Below are positions 11,750 through 25,264 of a stretch of 64,000 nucleotides of DNA, piece by piece. The translations under genes and the position numbers were made by a program. Each line of letters starts with the position of its first letter. Positions within the stretch are counted from its first letter, which is position 1. The notes beneath the pieces are model-generated. The model saw nothing but the letters and a program-made list of their open reading frames with translations. It had not been told where the DNA came from and did no database searches. This stretch comes from Manihot esculenta (Eukaryota > Streptophyta > Magnoliopsida > Malpighiales > Euphorbiaceae): assembly GCF_001659605.2 (NCBI RefSeq), contig NC_035174.2, positions 28,013,529-28,077,528 on the forward strand. Direction: 5' to 3'.

Positions 11750-14700
11750 ATGGGAACAGTCATCGACTCCCACTTTCTAGCTCTGACTGCCATCGTCACT
11801 GTAACTCTCTGCCCCTTTCTCTCTCAGATTGTTTTAAGTTTCTTTTGCTTATTTATTTTCTGTTTTTTTTTTTTTTTTTTTTTTTTCTGTAGGTGGGATA
11901 CCAGTTGCTATTTTTTATAGTCACTGCTCTTCTCAAGTTTGATAAAGTCACTGACTTTGCTGGTATCTTTTCTCTGTATCCCATCTTTCAAGGCTCTATC
12001 TTTTCTTTGTCTCCACTTAAAGTAATGAATTTTTGGCGCTCAATTCTCAGTTTTTGCTGAGAATTTGTTGATGGGTTGCTGAGAAATGGCTGGATTTAAT
12101 GGAATTAATTCTGTTTGGTTTTTGTTATCTCAGGAAGCACGAATTTTGTTATACTTGCTGTGTTGACTCTGATTTTGAAAGGGACATGGCATTTCAGGCA
12201 GGTATGGTGTATTGACAACCCAGCTCTCTTTTCCAGTGGTGCCTTTGTGTTGTCCTTCTGGGTTTTATTCATAGGCCAGACATTTTAGAGTTCAGATGAG
12301 TTGGATTTGTTGTCTTCTTTAAGTTGATGCTTAAACTTCTAGTTCCAGAGAGATTGATAATGTGAATTTCTTAAGTTCCATGGTCCTCGACAATGTCAAC
12401 CGCATAAAATGAGTCTACAGAGTTATATTTTGACTGTTTCTTCCACCTGTCTTCTTAAATTAAGTTCTTTGGAAAAGGATTTTTTTTGGGTTTCTACCTC
12501 TATTCAATTGGATTATTTGATGAATTAATGGGTGGTGTGACTGAAGTACACTAGATGATTATATGAAGTGCAAAAAAAAAAAAAATTGATAACAGCAAAA
12601 TTTACAAGATTATCAACAATGGAAGAACTAAACCTTTATTTATTATATCTCTTTTTGAAAATTGAGTTTGTTTTGTTATATTTGATCCTGATATGGCTCT
12701 TTTCCTTTTTCTTAAATTTGTACTCCCTATTTGTGATTCTGCTGTTGTGTCTTTCAGGTAGTTTTGAGTTTACTTGTAGTATTGTGGGGTCTTCGCCTGG
12801 GATTGTTCCTGTTAATGAGGTATTAATCGCATGGCATTTCATGACAATTTTCATGCATAATCTGCTATGAATAATAATTATTATTATTTATTGTTGCCTG
12901 AGTTGCTGAAGTGTGTTTCATTAGCAAGATTAGTGTATGTGTTTTATTTGTTGGTTTATTAGTCATGTAAGATCTTGAAGTCAGTAGAGTCTAGCTTCCC
13001 AACAAATTTACATCAGTTAAAGTTTCTGTGACATCCATTGGGGGCTGTGCCTTCTTTTGGAATGGTTTGTCTTGTAGAGGATGTTAAAGGTACTTTTGGA
13101 AGGTTGCCTACCATGAATGTGATTCAAAAAGCATAAATTCCCCAAAATATTATAAACAATTTAAGTCTCACAATCTTCTCCTTGAAGAAACATAGAAAAA
13201 ACAAAAGATGGAAAGGAAGGAAATGCACGAGTAACTCGTGGAATTTGTTAAATTTTGTTATAGGAAGTAAATATGTATATATATTTTAGCTTGATCATAG
13301 GGCTTGATTATAGGACTTGATTTTATGCAATAATTCATCTAATGAAATACACACAAATATATATTTCATTAGTCCTACAACATTGTATCAGAGCACTATT
13401 CATGGGTACTATTCATGGGTATTATTTATGGCACTGTTCAAGCTTAAGTGTCTGTGTTTGAGTAGTGTGGTTTTTGTCGTCATATGAGTTGTTAGTTATA
13501 TGTTGTTGTGAGAAAGGTTTTTGCTTTCTACCTATTAATCTCATCAAGTGAAAGCGTTAGCATTGATGAGATTTCATACTATAATTAAGGAGAATGTTAG
13601 GGAAAGTTATTGCTATATAATATAGGATTTGTTTGTATTCTATATATTTCCAAAATAGGGGAACTTGATATATTCCTTAATATATGGTATCATATCACGT
13701 ATGTCTTAATTTTTCCACTATAAATAGGGAAATCTTTGTATTATGAGATATGTAATCCAATTCAATAAATATGTAGTGTTTTGAAGTTTTGTATTTGTCG
13801 ATAACTTGTAGCCGAACCACGTAAGTCTTCTCGTGTTATTTCTAATTTTAATAAGTTTTTACCTTAGTCTGGGATAGGGGTAATGTGTTTTTATAGAAAG
13901 TGTTTGGCCGATATTGGATGAAGAGGTTCTAATATATCTGAAGGAAATGGGCCGAACTTAACTCACTAAGAAAATGGTAACTATAAATGTTATGTTACCA
14001 TTATCCTAAATCAATGTGGGAATTTAACAGAATTGATGTCCTATGGAGCTATTATACACAATTGAAATTTATTTTATTTGCTAACAAGAATAGATTAGAG
14101 TTGTTACTTTATGTGAAAAAAAAAAGCTGTTTAAAAAACTAAAGGAAGAAGCAGTTTTAGAAACTATTCTCATAGAATGATCCCCATCCCTATTCTCCAT
14201 GGCATAGCATCATATAAGCATGTAAACACTTCCTTGTGATGTATTGAGTCGCATCAGTAGTTCAAGACTTTTTTTAAAGAGTCTTTTAGAAAGTAGGCAT
14301 TTCATTGTTATTCAACCCTGAGAAGTTGGAAGAATAACACTAAAATCCATTGCATGTTTAAATATGCAAATATGAATCTATGCATAGATCATCTTTTATG
14401 TACATACTGTACATTGATGAATTTTCTTCATAACTTATTATATAGAATGCTTTAAACAGGATTCTGCAATGGGGAGAGGATAGACGCTTTGATGAAATGC
14501 GTAATAATTTGGGGAGATTAGCAATTTTCTGGATATTTCAGGTTCTTGAGCAACCTTCATTTTACCTTTACATCAACAGTCTTGAGCATCCTTCATTATT
14601 TGATACACTCCTTTTCTGCAGGCTGTCTGGGTTTGGACAGTGAGTTTACCTGTAACAGTGGTTAATGCAAGTGATAGAAATCCATCTATTCAGGCTGAGG

Positions 14701-15580
14701 ATATAATTGGATGGATTATGTGGTCTGTGGGGGTTTCAGTTGAAGCTGCAGCTGATCAACAAAAGCTTACATTCAAGAACTCTCCAGAAAATAGAGGAAA
14801 ATGGTGCAATGTTGGACTATGGAAATACTCTCGTCACCCAAATTATTTTGGCGAGGTTTATCCTGAAATTTTATTTCAATACTTCTATTTTGGAAGCATT
14901 GCCATTTTTTTTCTTTTTTTTCCTGCTGCTTGCTTGTAAAATAAATTATGATTATGTGATTCTGCTTGTACAGTAGCTTTGAAGTGTATTGGAGAATACC
15001 TGCTTCTGTATTAAACATGCTCTAAAAGTAAAAGCTACATGTGGTCTTTCTTAATTTAACTCTTATCACTATCAAACATGAACTTGTTCACAGATTTTCC
15101 TCTGGTGGGGAATTTTTGTGGCTTCTACAGCTTTGTTGAAAGGTGCTGAATGGCTTGTAATCCTCAGTCCCATCTTTCTTACACTGTTGCTTTTTTTCGT
15201 CAGTGGCATACCATTGCTTGAGGTTTGCTTTCCTCGTTATTAATCTTACTCTTCAAACTACACCAACATCATTCGTGAATGGCTAATATGTACCACACGA
15301 ATCATATCAGGAATCTGCTGACAAGAAATTTGGCAATGTGGCTTCATATAGGGCGTATAAGAGATCAACCAGGTTAAGTATTCCTTTGCTTATGTTCTTT
15401 GCTTGTTTTGAATGAAAATTTGAAGGAAAAACTAGCTGAACTTACATATTCTGTTTCAGTCCTCTGATTCCTCTGCCTCCAGTAGTGTATGGAAACTTGC
15501 CTTCATGGTTCAAGACAACTTTTCTCTTTGAATACCCTTTCTATAGTCGGAATCTTCCGAATGAGGGGACAACATGGTGA
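11750..15580 (+). CDS. DUF1295 steroid 5-alpha-reductase-like membrane protein
   Basis: Multi-pass membrane protein of the DUF1295 / 3-oxo-5-alpha-steroid 4-dehydrogenase superfamily. These proteins are probably NADPH-dependent reductases, but the substrate in plants is unknown to me. Exons: 11750-11800, 11893-11962, 12134-12201, 12758-12819, 14460-14541, 14622-14855, 15094-15222, 15311-15372, 15460-15580, giving 292 residues. Hydrophobic segments include VGYQLLFFIVTALL, NFVILAVLTLIL, VVLSLLVVLWGLRLG and a C-terminal pair around LFFVSGIPLL. The signature lies in exons 6-7: ENRGKWCNVGLWKYSRHPNY followed by FGE-IFLWWGIF, the conserved cofactor-binding region of the family. The start codon is the first ATG of a frame that splices cleanly to exon 2. 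The orthologue should be At1g18180 (from memory). Intron 1 has a T run of about 30, and intron 4 (1.6 kb) holds retroelement debris. The family call is firm; the function is inferred. Confidence 0.92.
13256..13860 (+). mobile_element. Copia/TRIM-like retroelement remnant in DUF1295 intron 4
   Basis: Intron 4 contains pieces typical of a small LTR retroelement. A TG...CA block ends 'cctacaaca' at about 13,383. It is followed at once by 'ttgtatcagagc', which resembles an initiator-Met tRNA primer-binding site. About 200 bases later 'aattaaggagaa' (polypurine-tract-like) precedes 'tgttagggaaag' at 13,595. The following 260 bases carry a TATA-like 'ctataaataggg' and 'caataaata'. The two would-be LTRs are not obviously identical, so it is either very decayed or two elements. 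No coding capacity is visible. Confidence 0.45.
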
Positions 15581-17155
15581 GACTACTGTGAAACTCAGAA
15601 ACCTCTTTCACCTTTGCATATGATTTGATCAATTTGTATTTCTGATGATGGTTTTATGTGAAATTTAATGCTTGTTCTTTATGTAAACTTGCTGTCTTCC
15701 CAGGAGAATTAGCAGTTGGTAGTGTGCATGAAACAGTTGGGAAGCAGCATTTTGGAATTTTAGACTTCCAAGCTGTTTATTTGTTCTTGACGTCTATTAT
15801 TTTGGTGTCTCTGTTTAAATTTTGATTGTTAAAAAATTTAATCTTTTTTGGTTGGAGAATTTGTTTCAATTTTTATTAAAAATATGCAATTCTCTGGCTT
15901 TTCCTCTTCTTTATATGCTTCTATTGGAAAATTTTATTAAAGAACTCGAATGAATTCCATTTCTTTTACAATGAAAAACTCTTTTGAATAAAGAGATTAA
16001 ATGAAAAATATTTTTTAAATATAAAAGTTCCTTTATGTTTGACATTTGGGTTACAAATTGTAATGTTTCTAAGACTCTTACCGCTTGGTGCAAGGAATAG
16101 AATGGAACAAAGCTCAGTAGGAGTCAGCAGTGGATTGAAGAAGATGAGTTAGATTTTGATTCTTTGGAATTGCTTTGCTTTATACTTGCTTGGTTCTGTT
16201 CAAGTTAATTTTTCATTTTTGTAAAATTCATTTCCCATAGTAATATGATACCTACTGGCTTTTGATTCATTATACTTATTGAAGGTTTTAAATATTTGCA
16301 TGACAATAGATTTGTTAGTGATACCAAATTGTATTGAAAATCTTATTGCATATGTGAAGTTGAATGTGAGTTTTAACCTAACATTATCAATCCAGTTTGT
16401 ACTTTTTCCTCATTCTTATTTATTTGGATGATTTCACTGAAGAATGTTTTAGAATTTTATTTAAAGCTAAAGGTATAACAAAGATCACTTTACCTGTTCA
16501 ACTTTTATTTTATTTTAAAAAAAAATATGCATTTAGGCTTAGCCTTTATTTAAAAATAAACTTAACAAGTTTCAATTGTAGAAATAGAAAGCAAAGATCT
16601 TCATGTATTTTATTTTGCAGGGTTAAATAGCTGTGTATTCCTATATTTTAACAAAATTAATAAATTAGTCATATTTTGAAATGTATAATTAAAATATTTA
16701 TGTATTTTATAAAATCTAAGAATTTAGTGTTTCTACCTCGTTACTCAAATTGTTTTAATAAAAAGACAAAATAGTGTAATTTTGTAAAATATAGAAATAT
16801 TTTAATTGGATATTTCAAAAGAAAAGAATTAAGAAATGAAAAGAATTAAGTAAATAATTCTGATAAATACAGACACCCATTACAAATTTGCCCTTTGATT
16901 AATTATGTCTTCAATGACTTCTGGCAAAATCTATAGGCAATTAATTGAATAATAAAAAATGGTGCATAATGATTAAAAGGAAATAGAATAGATTATATTA
17001 CTCTCTTAATATACAAATTAGTTACAATCGTTTTAATGCTTTGTTTTTATTAGACGTTAGGGTGGGAGCTACAGAAATTACACCCCAGGGCAATGCACAA
17101 CTCTTAGAAGCTGAGGCAAAAAGAAATTGGTGTAAAAGAATACCATAGACAAAAA
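15581..17155. other. Convergent spacer between DUF1295 and golgin genes
   Basis: This is the tail-to-tail spacer and holds both 3' UTRs. The first 150 or so bases after the stop are probably the DUF1295 3' UTR. The block at about 16,620-16,830 is AT-rich with loosely inverted arms, like the other MITE-type repeats in the window. I see nothing coding and no RNA gene. Confidence 0.45.
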
Positions 17156-20100
17156 TTACATAGCTGCGGTGTTGTTGATGTTTTCCAAGGATATAACAGC
17201 ACCAGATCTGCTCTCATCTGAGCCTTGTGAATGTGTTAAAAGAATGTAAATCACCCAAAAGTGTAGGCATACCAAGTAAACCAGTGACCATAACTTTGCA
17301 GTTGGATTTCTCCTTACAAACACTGCACCGGCCACGAAAATTGCATCCAACTGCAGAAGCAGGGATCCCAGATGTTCACTTCCTGATCGAATTTTGTCCT
17401 CCAATAGAGGCCTCAACTTTGACTTGGGGATTTCCCATGTACCTGATTCCACGTCCCTTGAAATCGACCTGTTTTCCTCAAGCAACCTTGAAACTGCCTG
17501 TGATGCGTTACAGCATAAAGAACAAATCACAATAATCAATTAATTATCCTTTTTTCAGGTCACTGATACTGATGAGTCCAGGAACAAGTAGTGCACCTCT
17601 ATTCTGAATAAAAGGGTTGCCTTCTCTGAGGAGAGTGCCTCAACCTGGCTCAGTAGGCACAAAGAAAACTTTCAGTATTTACACAAGCACTGAAATGTTT
17701 CTTGTAATTTATTTGATGAATTGAAATGAAAAATATACCGCAATCGAATTCAATATGATTGAATTTTGGCCTCTAACATATTCTTATAATGAAGCTCAAA
17801 GGTGAAAGTATTCTTTTATTTTATTTTTTCAATGTTTCCTTTTTTTTGTGTCCCAATGCATTTGTATGCAATATCACTGTTTTCGGCATAGTTTATTCCT
17901 TACTGTGAATCACAGATGCAAAATACACGGAACCCAGCATATGACAGTAGCATTAAATATGCATAACCCAGCGTCTGACAGTTGCCTCTGTTTTTTTTTT
18001 GGTCAGAGTTAGGACACACACGGACCACAACACTTAAAGTGTATGACAGTTGCATACACTTAAGCATACAGAAAACGAATACACCATCATTTAATAAAGT
18101 TCGCATGAAAAATTGCAAAAGATGTTGGAAACACAAACCTGGGCTTGTTTCTGAATTAAATGGTCAGTCAACTGAGCAAGTCTTCTCTTAAGCTCAACCT
18201 CTACTTCTGTTGGATCCTCTAGATCCTTCTTTGTCATTTCAATATTTGCTTCTAGTTTCTTTGCCTGGGATAGATCAAGTAAACCTTATTTACAAATAAA
18301 TAAAATCAATAAAAAACATAAACATTGGATCTGCCTAAAATCATCCAAACACATGCCCAAGACAATTACTTTTGTTAACCCATCAATGAGGTAATGATCA
18401 TAGCTTCTGTAGCATAGATACTATTTGACAAAGGAGGAATAACTTTTATGGTTGATAATCACAGTTGTCAATGAGATCATGACACAACCAAAAACCTCTC
18501 TCTCTCTCTCTCCCTCTCTCTCACTCTCACACACAATCACACACACATGTAAACCTAAAAAAAAAAACAAATTCGTCAGTAATCTCAAATATGCATTGGT
18601 GTTAGTAAATAAGCCTATACAACACCATCTGCTGATATGTAATTTGGTTTATGGTCAGCTAGTCAATGAACTTCCAACCCCAAATAGTTAACTGTCAGAG
18701 TTGTCACAATCATGCTGGATGCATCTACCAAAAACATCAATATATGACCATTGTTTTTAATTGCATCAACATCATGACCAGTTCTCCACAATTTATTCCA
18801 TTCTTGTCCTTTCCTGGAGAGGTCTTTCACCAAGGAACTAGAAAGATCTTATGTTTTATCTGCTCAAAAGTAGATTCATGCTACACACATAAGCTACCAC
18901 AACTGTTCCAAGTTCAAACCCTTTGTACTCAAACAAAAAGGCATGCTTCTAGAACATTATACTCAAGTATAAATCTTCAAGCATTTAAGGAAAAACTGCT
19001 AAGTTATTGGCCTCAAAAATCTATTACAGCGAGTTGATAGTCGAGAAACAGCATACCATATTGAAAGTCAAAAGCTAACCTTATCTTCCAATCTCCCAAT
19101 TTTATCGGTTAAAAAGGAGTACTCTGCTTCAAGTATATCCCTTTCAAATTCAAGTCCTTTAGAAGCTGCTCCCTATAAATTTTCCAATTAAGTACAAAGA
19201 TAATCAAAAAATGGCCAAGAAAAACTTGTTCACTTAGAAAAGCTTGAGAAGAGCAAAATAAAGCATCCAGGCACTTGTGAGGATATGACAACCTTTGCCC
19301 CTGTTTATGCACCAATATGATCACAGTAAAAGCATAACTCACTTGGCCTAAATATGTCCCAGTTTGATGAGTCTTGGAGACCTTCCTCCTAAGCTCTACA
19401 ACAGGAAACAAGTTTCAACTTTCAATAGTGGCTAGACTTCATAATAACATCGAATCAATCTTCTCTCAAAAAAAAAAAAATCAAATGAATCTTAAAAAAC
19501 TCATTTATGAATGTTATTCATATACGGTAAGACTATCCATTAACAGCTGCTTCGCGGGGCTCAATTTTCAAGGAAAAATGTAAAATCATTACTACAACAG
19601 TATCATTTACATTATAAATGCACAAACTTTTATTTTGTTTTCTTCCAAGTCCTAAATCCGAAGGAAAGCAATGAAAAGAAATCAATAAAAGCAAAGGAAG
19701 AATAACATTCAACCAGTCTTTATGTCTGAAAGAAACTATTTGCTCAATAGAAATTTATCTATTGGAATTGCATCTCTATACCCTTTAAAAATTAAGAAAG
19801 CTTGAAGAAGCAATTACAAGCTGGAACAACTGCATCTTCACTCCAAGTTCCTCTTTAATCTCAGAACTTAAACCCACTTCAAGCAATTAATCTCAAAACT
19901 TAAACTCGAGGTTGAGTTTTCACCAATCAAGGGAAACTGATGCATATAAGGAATTCAAGGATATCCATAGTCAAATACCCAAGAAACTTAGGATTATGGT
20001 TCAATTTAATCTAGAGTTCTTTGGGAAATTTATAGAGTACTTTCAAGTTCTTCGATTTTTATTAAATTGTTGGTGGTCTATGAAAGTCATTGTAGGATTA

Positions 20101-23100
20101 TGCACAGTTCCTGGGGTTCCTAAACCGACCGCAGAACCACCATATGGTACTGGAACCAGAAAAAGAAAAAGGTTATTGTAGGAACCAAACTGAACTTATG
20201 TTTATTGTTTTAGGATCTGTCTGGTTCTTCATCAATAGCCTGCAACCGTCCCAAACTATATTGAATTGGAACTGAACTAAAGAACCAATTTGATATATAT
20301 GGTTTTAGATATATTTTATATTTAATAAGATATATCTACATTTATTTGTAATTATATTGTATATATATATATATAAAACTTAATTTATCTTCAGTTAATA
20401 AGTGTATATAATTCAATATTATCTATTACTTTTTTTACTTTTCAAATAATTTGAGTGATAAATGCATTAAATTACCTTATATCCTTAATTATATGACTGA
20501 ATCATATATTAGTTATATAAACTTCTATGTAATATATACGATAGATTTTTTTTTAAATTATTATTATTATTATTTGAACTATTTTTATGGTAGAAATTTA
20601 ACATTGTTTTATCATTTTAAAATAAACATAAGAATGTGGTAATTTTACATGTAAAAATCAAGATATGATCTGAAATTGAAACCAACATTAAAGTCAAAAT
20701 GGAACCAAAATAAGAACTGAAACTATCCTGAAATGTCTAGACTCTAGAACAAAACTGGAGCCAAAAGTATGATTCTTTGATTATGCTTGTTCATTTACTG
20801 ATACAAATCCACCAGTTATGTTGTGAGTTGTGTGATGCAAAACCCTGGGAGTGATGCCGAAGAAAGTTTAAATCTGAAGCCTAAACATTTCACTTAACTG
20901 TTCACAGCCTATAAATCTTCTTTTCTTATTTAAATGCACTTCTCAATACCATCCTTTTACAAACCCTAGTTATTTCACCTAAATCCTGCTATGTTTATCC
21001 CTCAAGTAAATCCCATATTCAACCTTAATTCTAAAACCTGCACACTGTCTTGCATCAAGTGAAGAATAAGTGGCAAGATATGAGATTAACTAAAGCAGGG
21101 GGGATACACACTATGAATGACTTGGTGATGGAACCATACTGATTGCTACTGGTTGGAGCAGCAAATTATATTTTAACATGCATGTTTATAAATTGATCTG
21201 AGCAATAAAATAGTAGAATGCTTGAATTTTAGTAAAAAGGGTACGAAAAGGAATAGAAGAGGTTGAACACTGACATATCTATATGGAAGAGAAGGAGACG
21301 AAGAAATGGAAGAAGAATGGGAGGATATAGTCCAACTATGATTGAATGGCTTCAAGTTCAAACACAAACAAAAATAAGCAATCACTCATCATCAAAAGTC
21401 CTAAGAAATAACATAGTATCTAGTTACTAAATAAAATATAAACAAACCATAATCAGTTCCTACAATATCATCTGCTATAGCCAGGTAAGAGGAAAACAAT
21501 ATGTCGTTTCCACAGTCATTCAAACAACCAAGATCAAAATCCAGAATAGCATACCTTCATGAGCCACTTCTTTCAACTCAAGTTGTCGTCGAAGTTCTGC
21601 GACCCGATTAATCTGGTCCATAAGAAATGCATATATAAATAAACTTATTTGCATTCATGTCTACACTGACACAAGCACACACATGGAATCAAGTCTATGA
21701 GCAATATAAGATGTCAAAAGTATTATGTAAGCTCATGTATGAAAATCTCCCCTTTTATTCAAAATCACCATGTAACATCCTCCCCTCCCCCCCCCCCACC
21801 GGTGCCTTTGTATAGGTGAAATGAATAGAAGAAAAAAGATTTTTTTTTCAAGAAATAAAACTTGATGCACTGAGCCTCGGAAAAAAGAAATTAAAAGTTC
21901 TATCAGGTGATAAACTGGAAATTCATTAAAGGTTACAATCCGCACTGTGAAATAATGAATCAACATGTCCATTAAAGTTTTTCAGCTGGATGACTAAAAG
22001 TGAGACTTTAGGCTATCTAGATTCATATTTCATAAGAAGCAAAAACAGAAAGGTAGTAAATTCTGGTAAAAATTTCATGATATCTGTCTTCTATTAGTGC
22101 CAGAAGCTTCCTTCAACTGTCACTCCACAAAATGACATTCTTTTAAAAATAGTGCATAAAGAACAAGATGGTAAATATATCAACTTAGCCATTTGAATCC
22201 GATTTACCATACCTCCATCTCAAGATTCTTCTCTGCAGTAGCAAGGGATCTTGCAAGATCAGCAGTTGCAGTCTGCAATGACATTGACCTTTAGAAACAA
22301 TTACATTAACTCTATCTATTTGCAGTTAATTCTAATAAAGATATCTAAATGATAAAGAAAGAATTATAACCCAAATAAATTTAAATGACTATGAAACAGG
22401 AAATAGGTACCTCCAGTTTAACCAATCGAGCTAGGGCTTCCATTCTTGTATTATTATGTTTCTGCTTTTCCAACTCAACAGCCTGCATTGTCTCCATCAT
22501 GGTTTTCTGAAGCTCTGAAGCCTGATGCAAGAAAAAAGGGTAAAATTATCCAAGTAATTAGCACTTAAAAAATAAAGAATACTTTGATAATGTCCAAATT
22601 TTATCAAGATTTGCAAATTTTAAATCAAAAGCAAGAGAGGTGCCTTCAGCTGCAAGTAATAATAATATTTGCTCAATGATCCTGAGATGTAGGGTATAGC
22701 TGAAATATTTAGTTTATCTCAATGAATTTTTATTATGAAAGACAAGAACAAGCTAGTGCTGCAGCTCATTGCTGCACCTTGCACATTAGACTGACTTGGT
22801 CTTGGGCAGTTGAGTTGCAAGGTGTTTGCATACTTGCTCAAAAAGCCATCGCCAAACACATAATCCAAATCTATCTGTCCTCTAATTCAACCCATCTAAC
22901 CTATTTTCACTTCTGATATGAAATTATTTTTCCTAATATAGGAGATCAAATAAACCAGAGAATACAAGTATTGAAGAAAAACAAAATTATGCGAAAAAGT
23001 TTTCATAGCTATTGGTCAAGCACACAACCAAAGACAACATATTAACAATTTTTACTTCCCCCAGTCAGAAATGAAAGATGATTAATGTTAAGGAAGCAAA

Positions 23101-24519
23101 AAGGAAACACAAAATTACAACAGTGAAAAAGTGAAAACCACCAAAAAGAAAACTTACCTCCTGTGCTTGCTGTTTTGCTCGTTCTTCAAGTATTTTCTCC
23201 AAGCTTTGTTTCTCTCCTTCTAATCTGGCAACCATATTCTCCCGCTCTTTGATTACCTCCAAAGCTTTAGCCGCAGCCTTCTGAGCCAAAATTTTCTCTC
23301 TCATCTCCCTCTCTTGTTCATTCTCGGAATCAGATGTTGACACTGAATCACTGTCTGAATCAGACCCTTCATCACTTGTTGAAGAACCTTTCTTCAAATC
23401 ATCAGAGGCAGCACTTCTAGATGCACTGCCAGATCGATGCTTCCCCTTTACTGTGTTTCTCAGTCTATCATAAACATTGCTCACTCCCTTCTTGACATCA
23501 GATGCCTCACCCACTTTCTCTGACACACAAGACATTTCCGAAGAATCACCCTTTCCCCCTTGTAAAATATTCTCTTCAGATATATTCCTAGATTCAGTAA
23601 GCCCCAGCCCCCCTTTTTTCTCATATCCCTTATTGCTCTGTTTTTCCATGAGATCAACAACAATGTCCTTATGATCCAGATCTTCCCTATCCAAATTCTT
23701 TGCATCACTATGCAATTCAACACTCGAAGACCTTGCAGAAGATGTAGACTCTTCCTCATCACTTGGTTTCCCATTTAACCTATTTCCAAGTGCAACATCC
23801 AATCTCTTCTTAGACTTAACTCCTCCGCTACTCTTCAGATTCATCTTCCCCTCTAGCACTGAGAAATTTGAGCCAGGACTCCCCTGCCTCCTACCACCAT
23901 CCTTCCTCAACCCTCGAATTACAGATACCCCATTACTGCGATTCGAAGAAGATGAAGTTGTGGCCTGAGTTGGAGTACTCAGAAGCTCAGTCCAGTCACT
24001 ATCAGTAAGTGTAGACCTAGCTTTTACAAAAGGTTTTGGGGCATTTGCAATCTCTTTCTCTCCTCCATTGCTATTACTACTAACATTACTAAAATCACCG
24101 ATATTGTTAGTATCAGTGTTCAATTTTCCAAAATACTCATGGGTATTACTATTGATAGTTTCATGAGTTGTTTTCTTCTTCAACTGCTCCTTCAACGACA
24201 CCGTTCCACCACCACCACCTCCTCCTCCTGTTTTTGTAGGTACATGAAATTTTCTATCATCAGATCGCGACGGATTCTCGTTCTTCTTCAGCGACTCCGC
24301 CGCTTGCTGATCAATCTGAGCCATCACCGCCGCCAACAAATCAACAATTCAATCCCAATTAACCCCAAATTAAACAAAAACAACAACAACAACAACAATA
24401 ATTCTTCAAAAAATAAATAAAAATCCAAAGTTCAAAAAAAAAGGGAAAAATTAAAGGAAAATTGCCTGTTCAAAGAAGGTCTCAGCGACTCTGAGTTTCG
24501 AGGAGATCCAATTCGCCAT
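17156..24519 (-). CDS. GC2: Golgin candidate 2 (Golgi coiled-coil tether)
   Basis: Long coiled-coil protein anchored in Golgi membranes by a C-terminal membrane segment, like golgin-84; predicted to tether vesicles. Exons in transcript order: 24519-24466, 24315-23158, 22521-22411, 22272-22213, 21612-21555, 19395-19343, 19172-19080, 18264-18139, 17644-17597, 17497-17156; total 700 residues. The N-terminus reads MANWISSKLRVAETFFEQ then IDQQAAESLKK, matching the Arabidopsis GC2 start as I recall it. Residues 20-320 are low-complexity, Ser/Lys-rich, with a run of eight Gly. From about residue 345 it is Glu/Lys/Leu heptad-rich. The last exon ends with NPTAKLWSLVYLVCL and a hydrophobic anchor at about 656-676. 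Exon 1 ends CAG followed by GC rather than GT, so intron 1 must be GC-AG. Every internal exon keeps the frame. Known golgin function is tethering; the Golgi location is inferred. Confidence 0.93.
18497..18552. repeat. CT/CA microsatellite
   Basis: A (CT)n tract runs into a (CA)n-like tract, ending 'acacacatg', inside an intron of the golgin gene. It is a likely polymorphic marker with no coding effect. Confidence 0.9.
20110..20770. repeat. MITE-like element with 'ggaacc' termini in golgin intron
   Basis: Both ends of this AT-rich block carry loosely inverted 'ggttcc/ggaacc' phrases: 'cagttcctggggttcctaaa' at the left, and 'aaaatggaaccaaaataag' with 'aactggagccaaaag' at the right. The centre is nearly pure A/T, including a TA microsatellite near 20,357. 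The structure suggests a non-autonomous hAT-like element inserted in the golgin intron. I could not define an 8-bp target duplication. Confidence 0.45.
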
Positions 24520-24900
24520 TTTCTTTCCCTCACTGATTTTGAAAGATCCGAAATCGTCACTGCTCTATACACATATAGCGCATATTAGCAAAAGCTGTGT
24601 GAGAATGAGTTGCAGAGAAGGAAGAGAAGAAGCAAGGAGAGGGATGAAAGGTAGCTTGTGAATGCTAACGTGACAGGTACGCGCGATTTTTAGGTGTGGG
24701 TTTTAGACGGAACCACGCAGAAGAATAGGAAGGGTTTGGTAAATTAGATTCTGCCTGGTTTGTCTGTGACGAAGGAAAGGTCACAGATTAGTGTTTGTTG
24801 CATTTTTCTGCACGTGCCGTCGAAATTACGCTTCACACGTGCATGAAAACTATGAGGCAACGTTATCTTGGTTGGGCTTCAGCCCAGAATAGGACCTAAC
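24520..24900 (-). promoter_or_regulatory. Golgin 2 upstream region with G-box
   Basis: This region lies upstream of the golgin start codon. It has a CACGTG G-box at 24,811-24,816 and a second ACGTG core at about 24,837, both about 300 bases from the start codon. G-boxes bind bZIP and bHLH factors. Whether these are used is not shown by the sequence. No clear TATA box is visible. Confidence 0.4.
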
Positions 24901-25264
24901 AGCTTGGCTGGACGAGACCCGGGCAACGATTTTCTGCTAAATCTGCTTCTTCTTTTTTTAAGTGAAAAATCTTATTCAATTTTTAGTTATTTAATTGAAA
25001 AAAATTACGTAAGAAATTTTGAGCTCGTGATGTTCATATTGATATATTATATGCCTATGCTTCTAGCATTTGGTAGTCTTTTATAATAACTGTTCCAACT
25101 CTATTCTATCTTTTGTTTTAAATAATTAATTTAGCAATATCACAAAAATGAGTAAAAATTGATAAAAATTGGTATATATGGAATGAATTTAGATCTAAAA
25201 GCTACAACACGTTGAGCAAAATTGTTAATAAAATCTAAGCTCAGAAATATTATTAGTAAGAGTG

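Noticed and set aside
11506..11892. Overlapping open frames on both strands before the DUF1295 gene
   Set aside because: They are made of A/T runs (Lys and Phe strings), overlap the real start region, and resemble no protein family.
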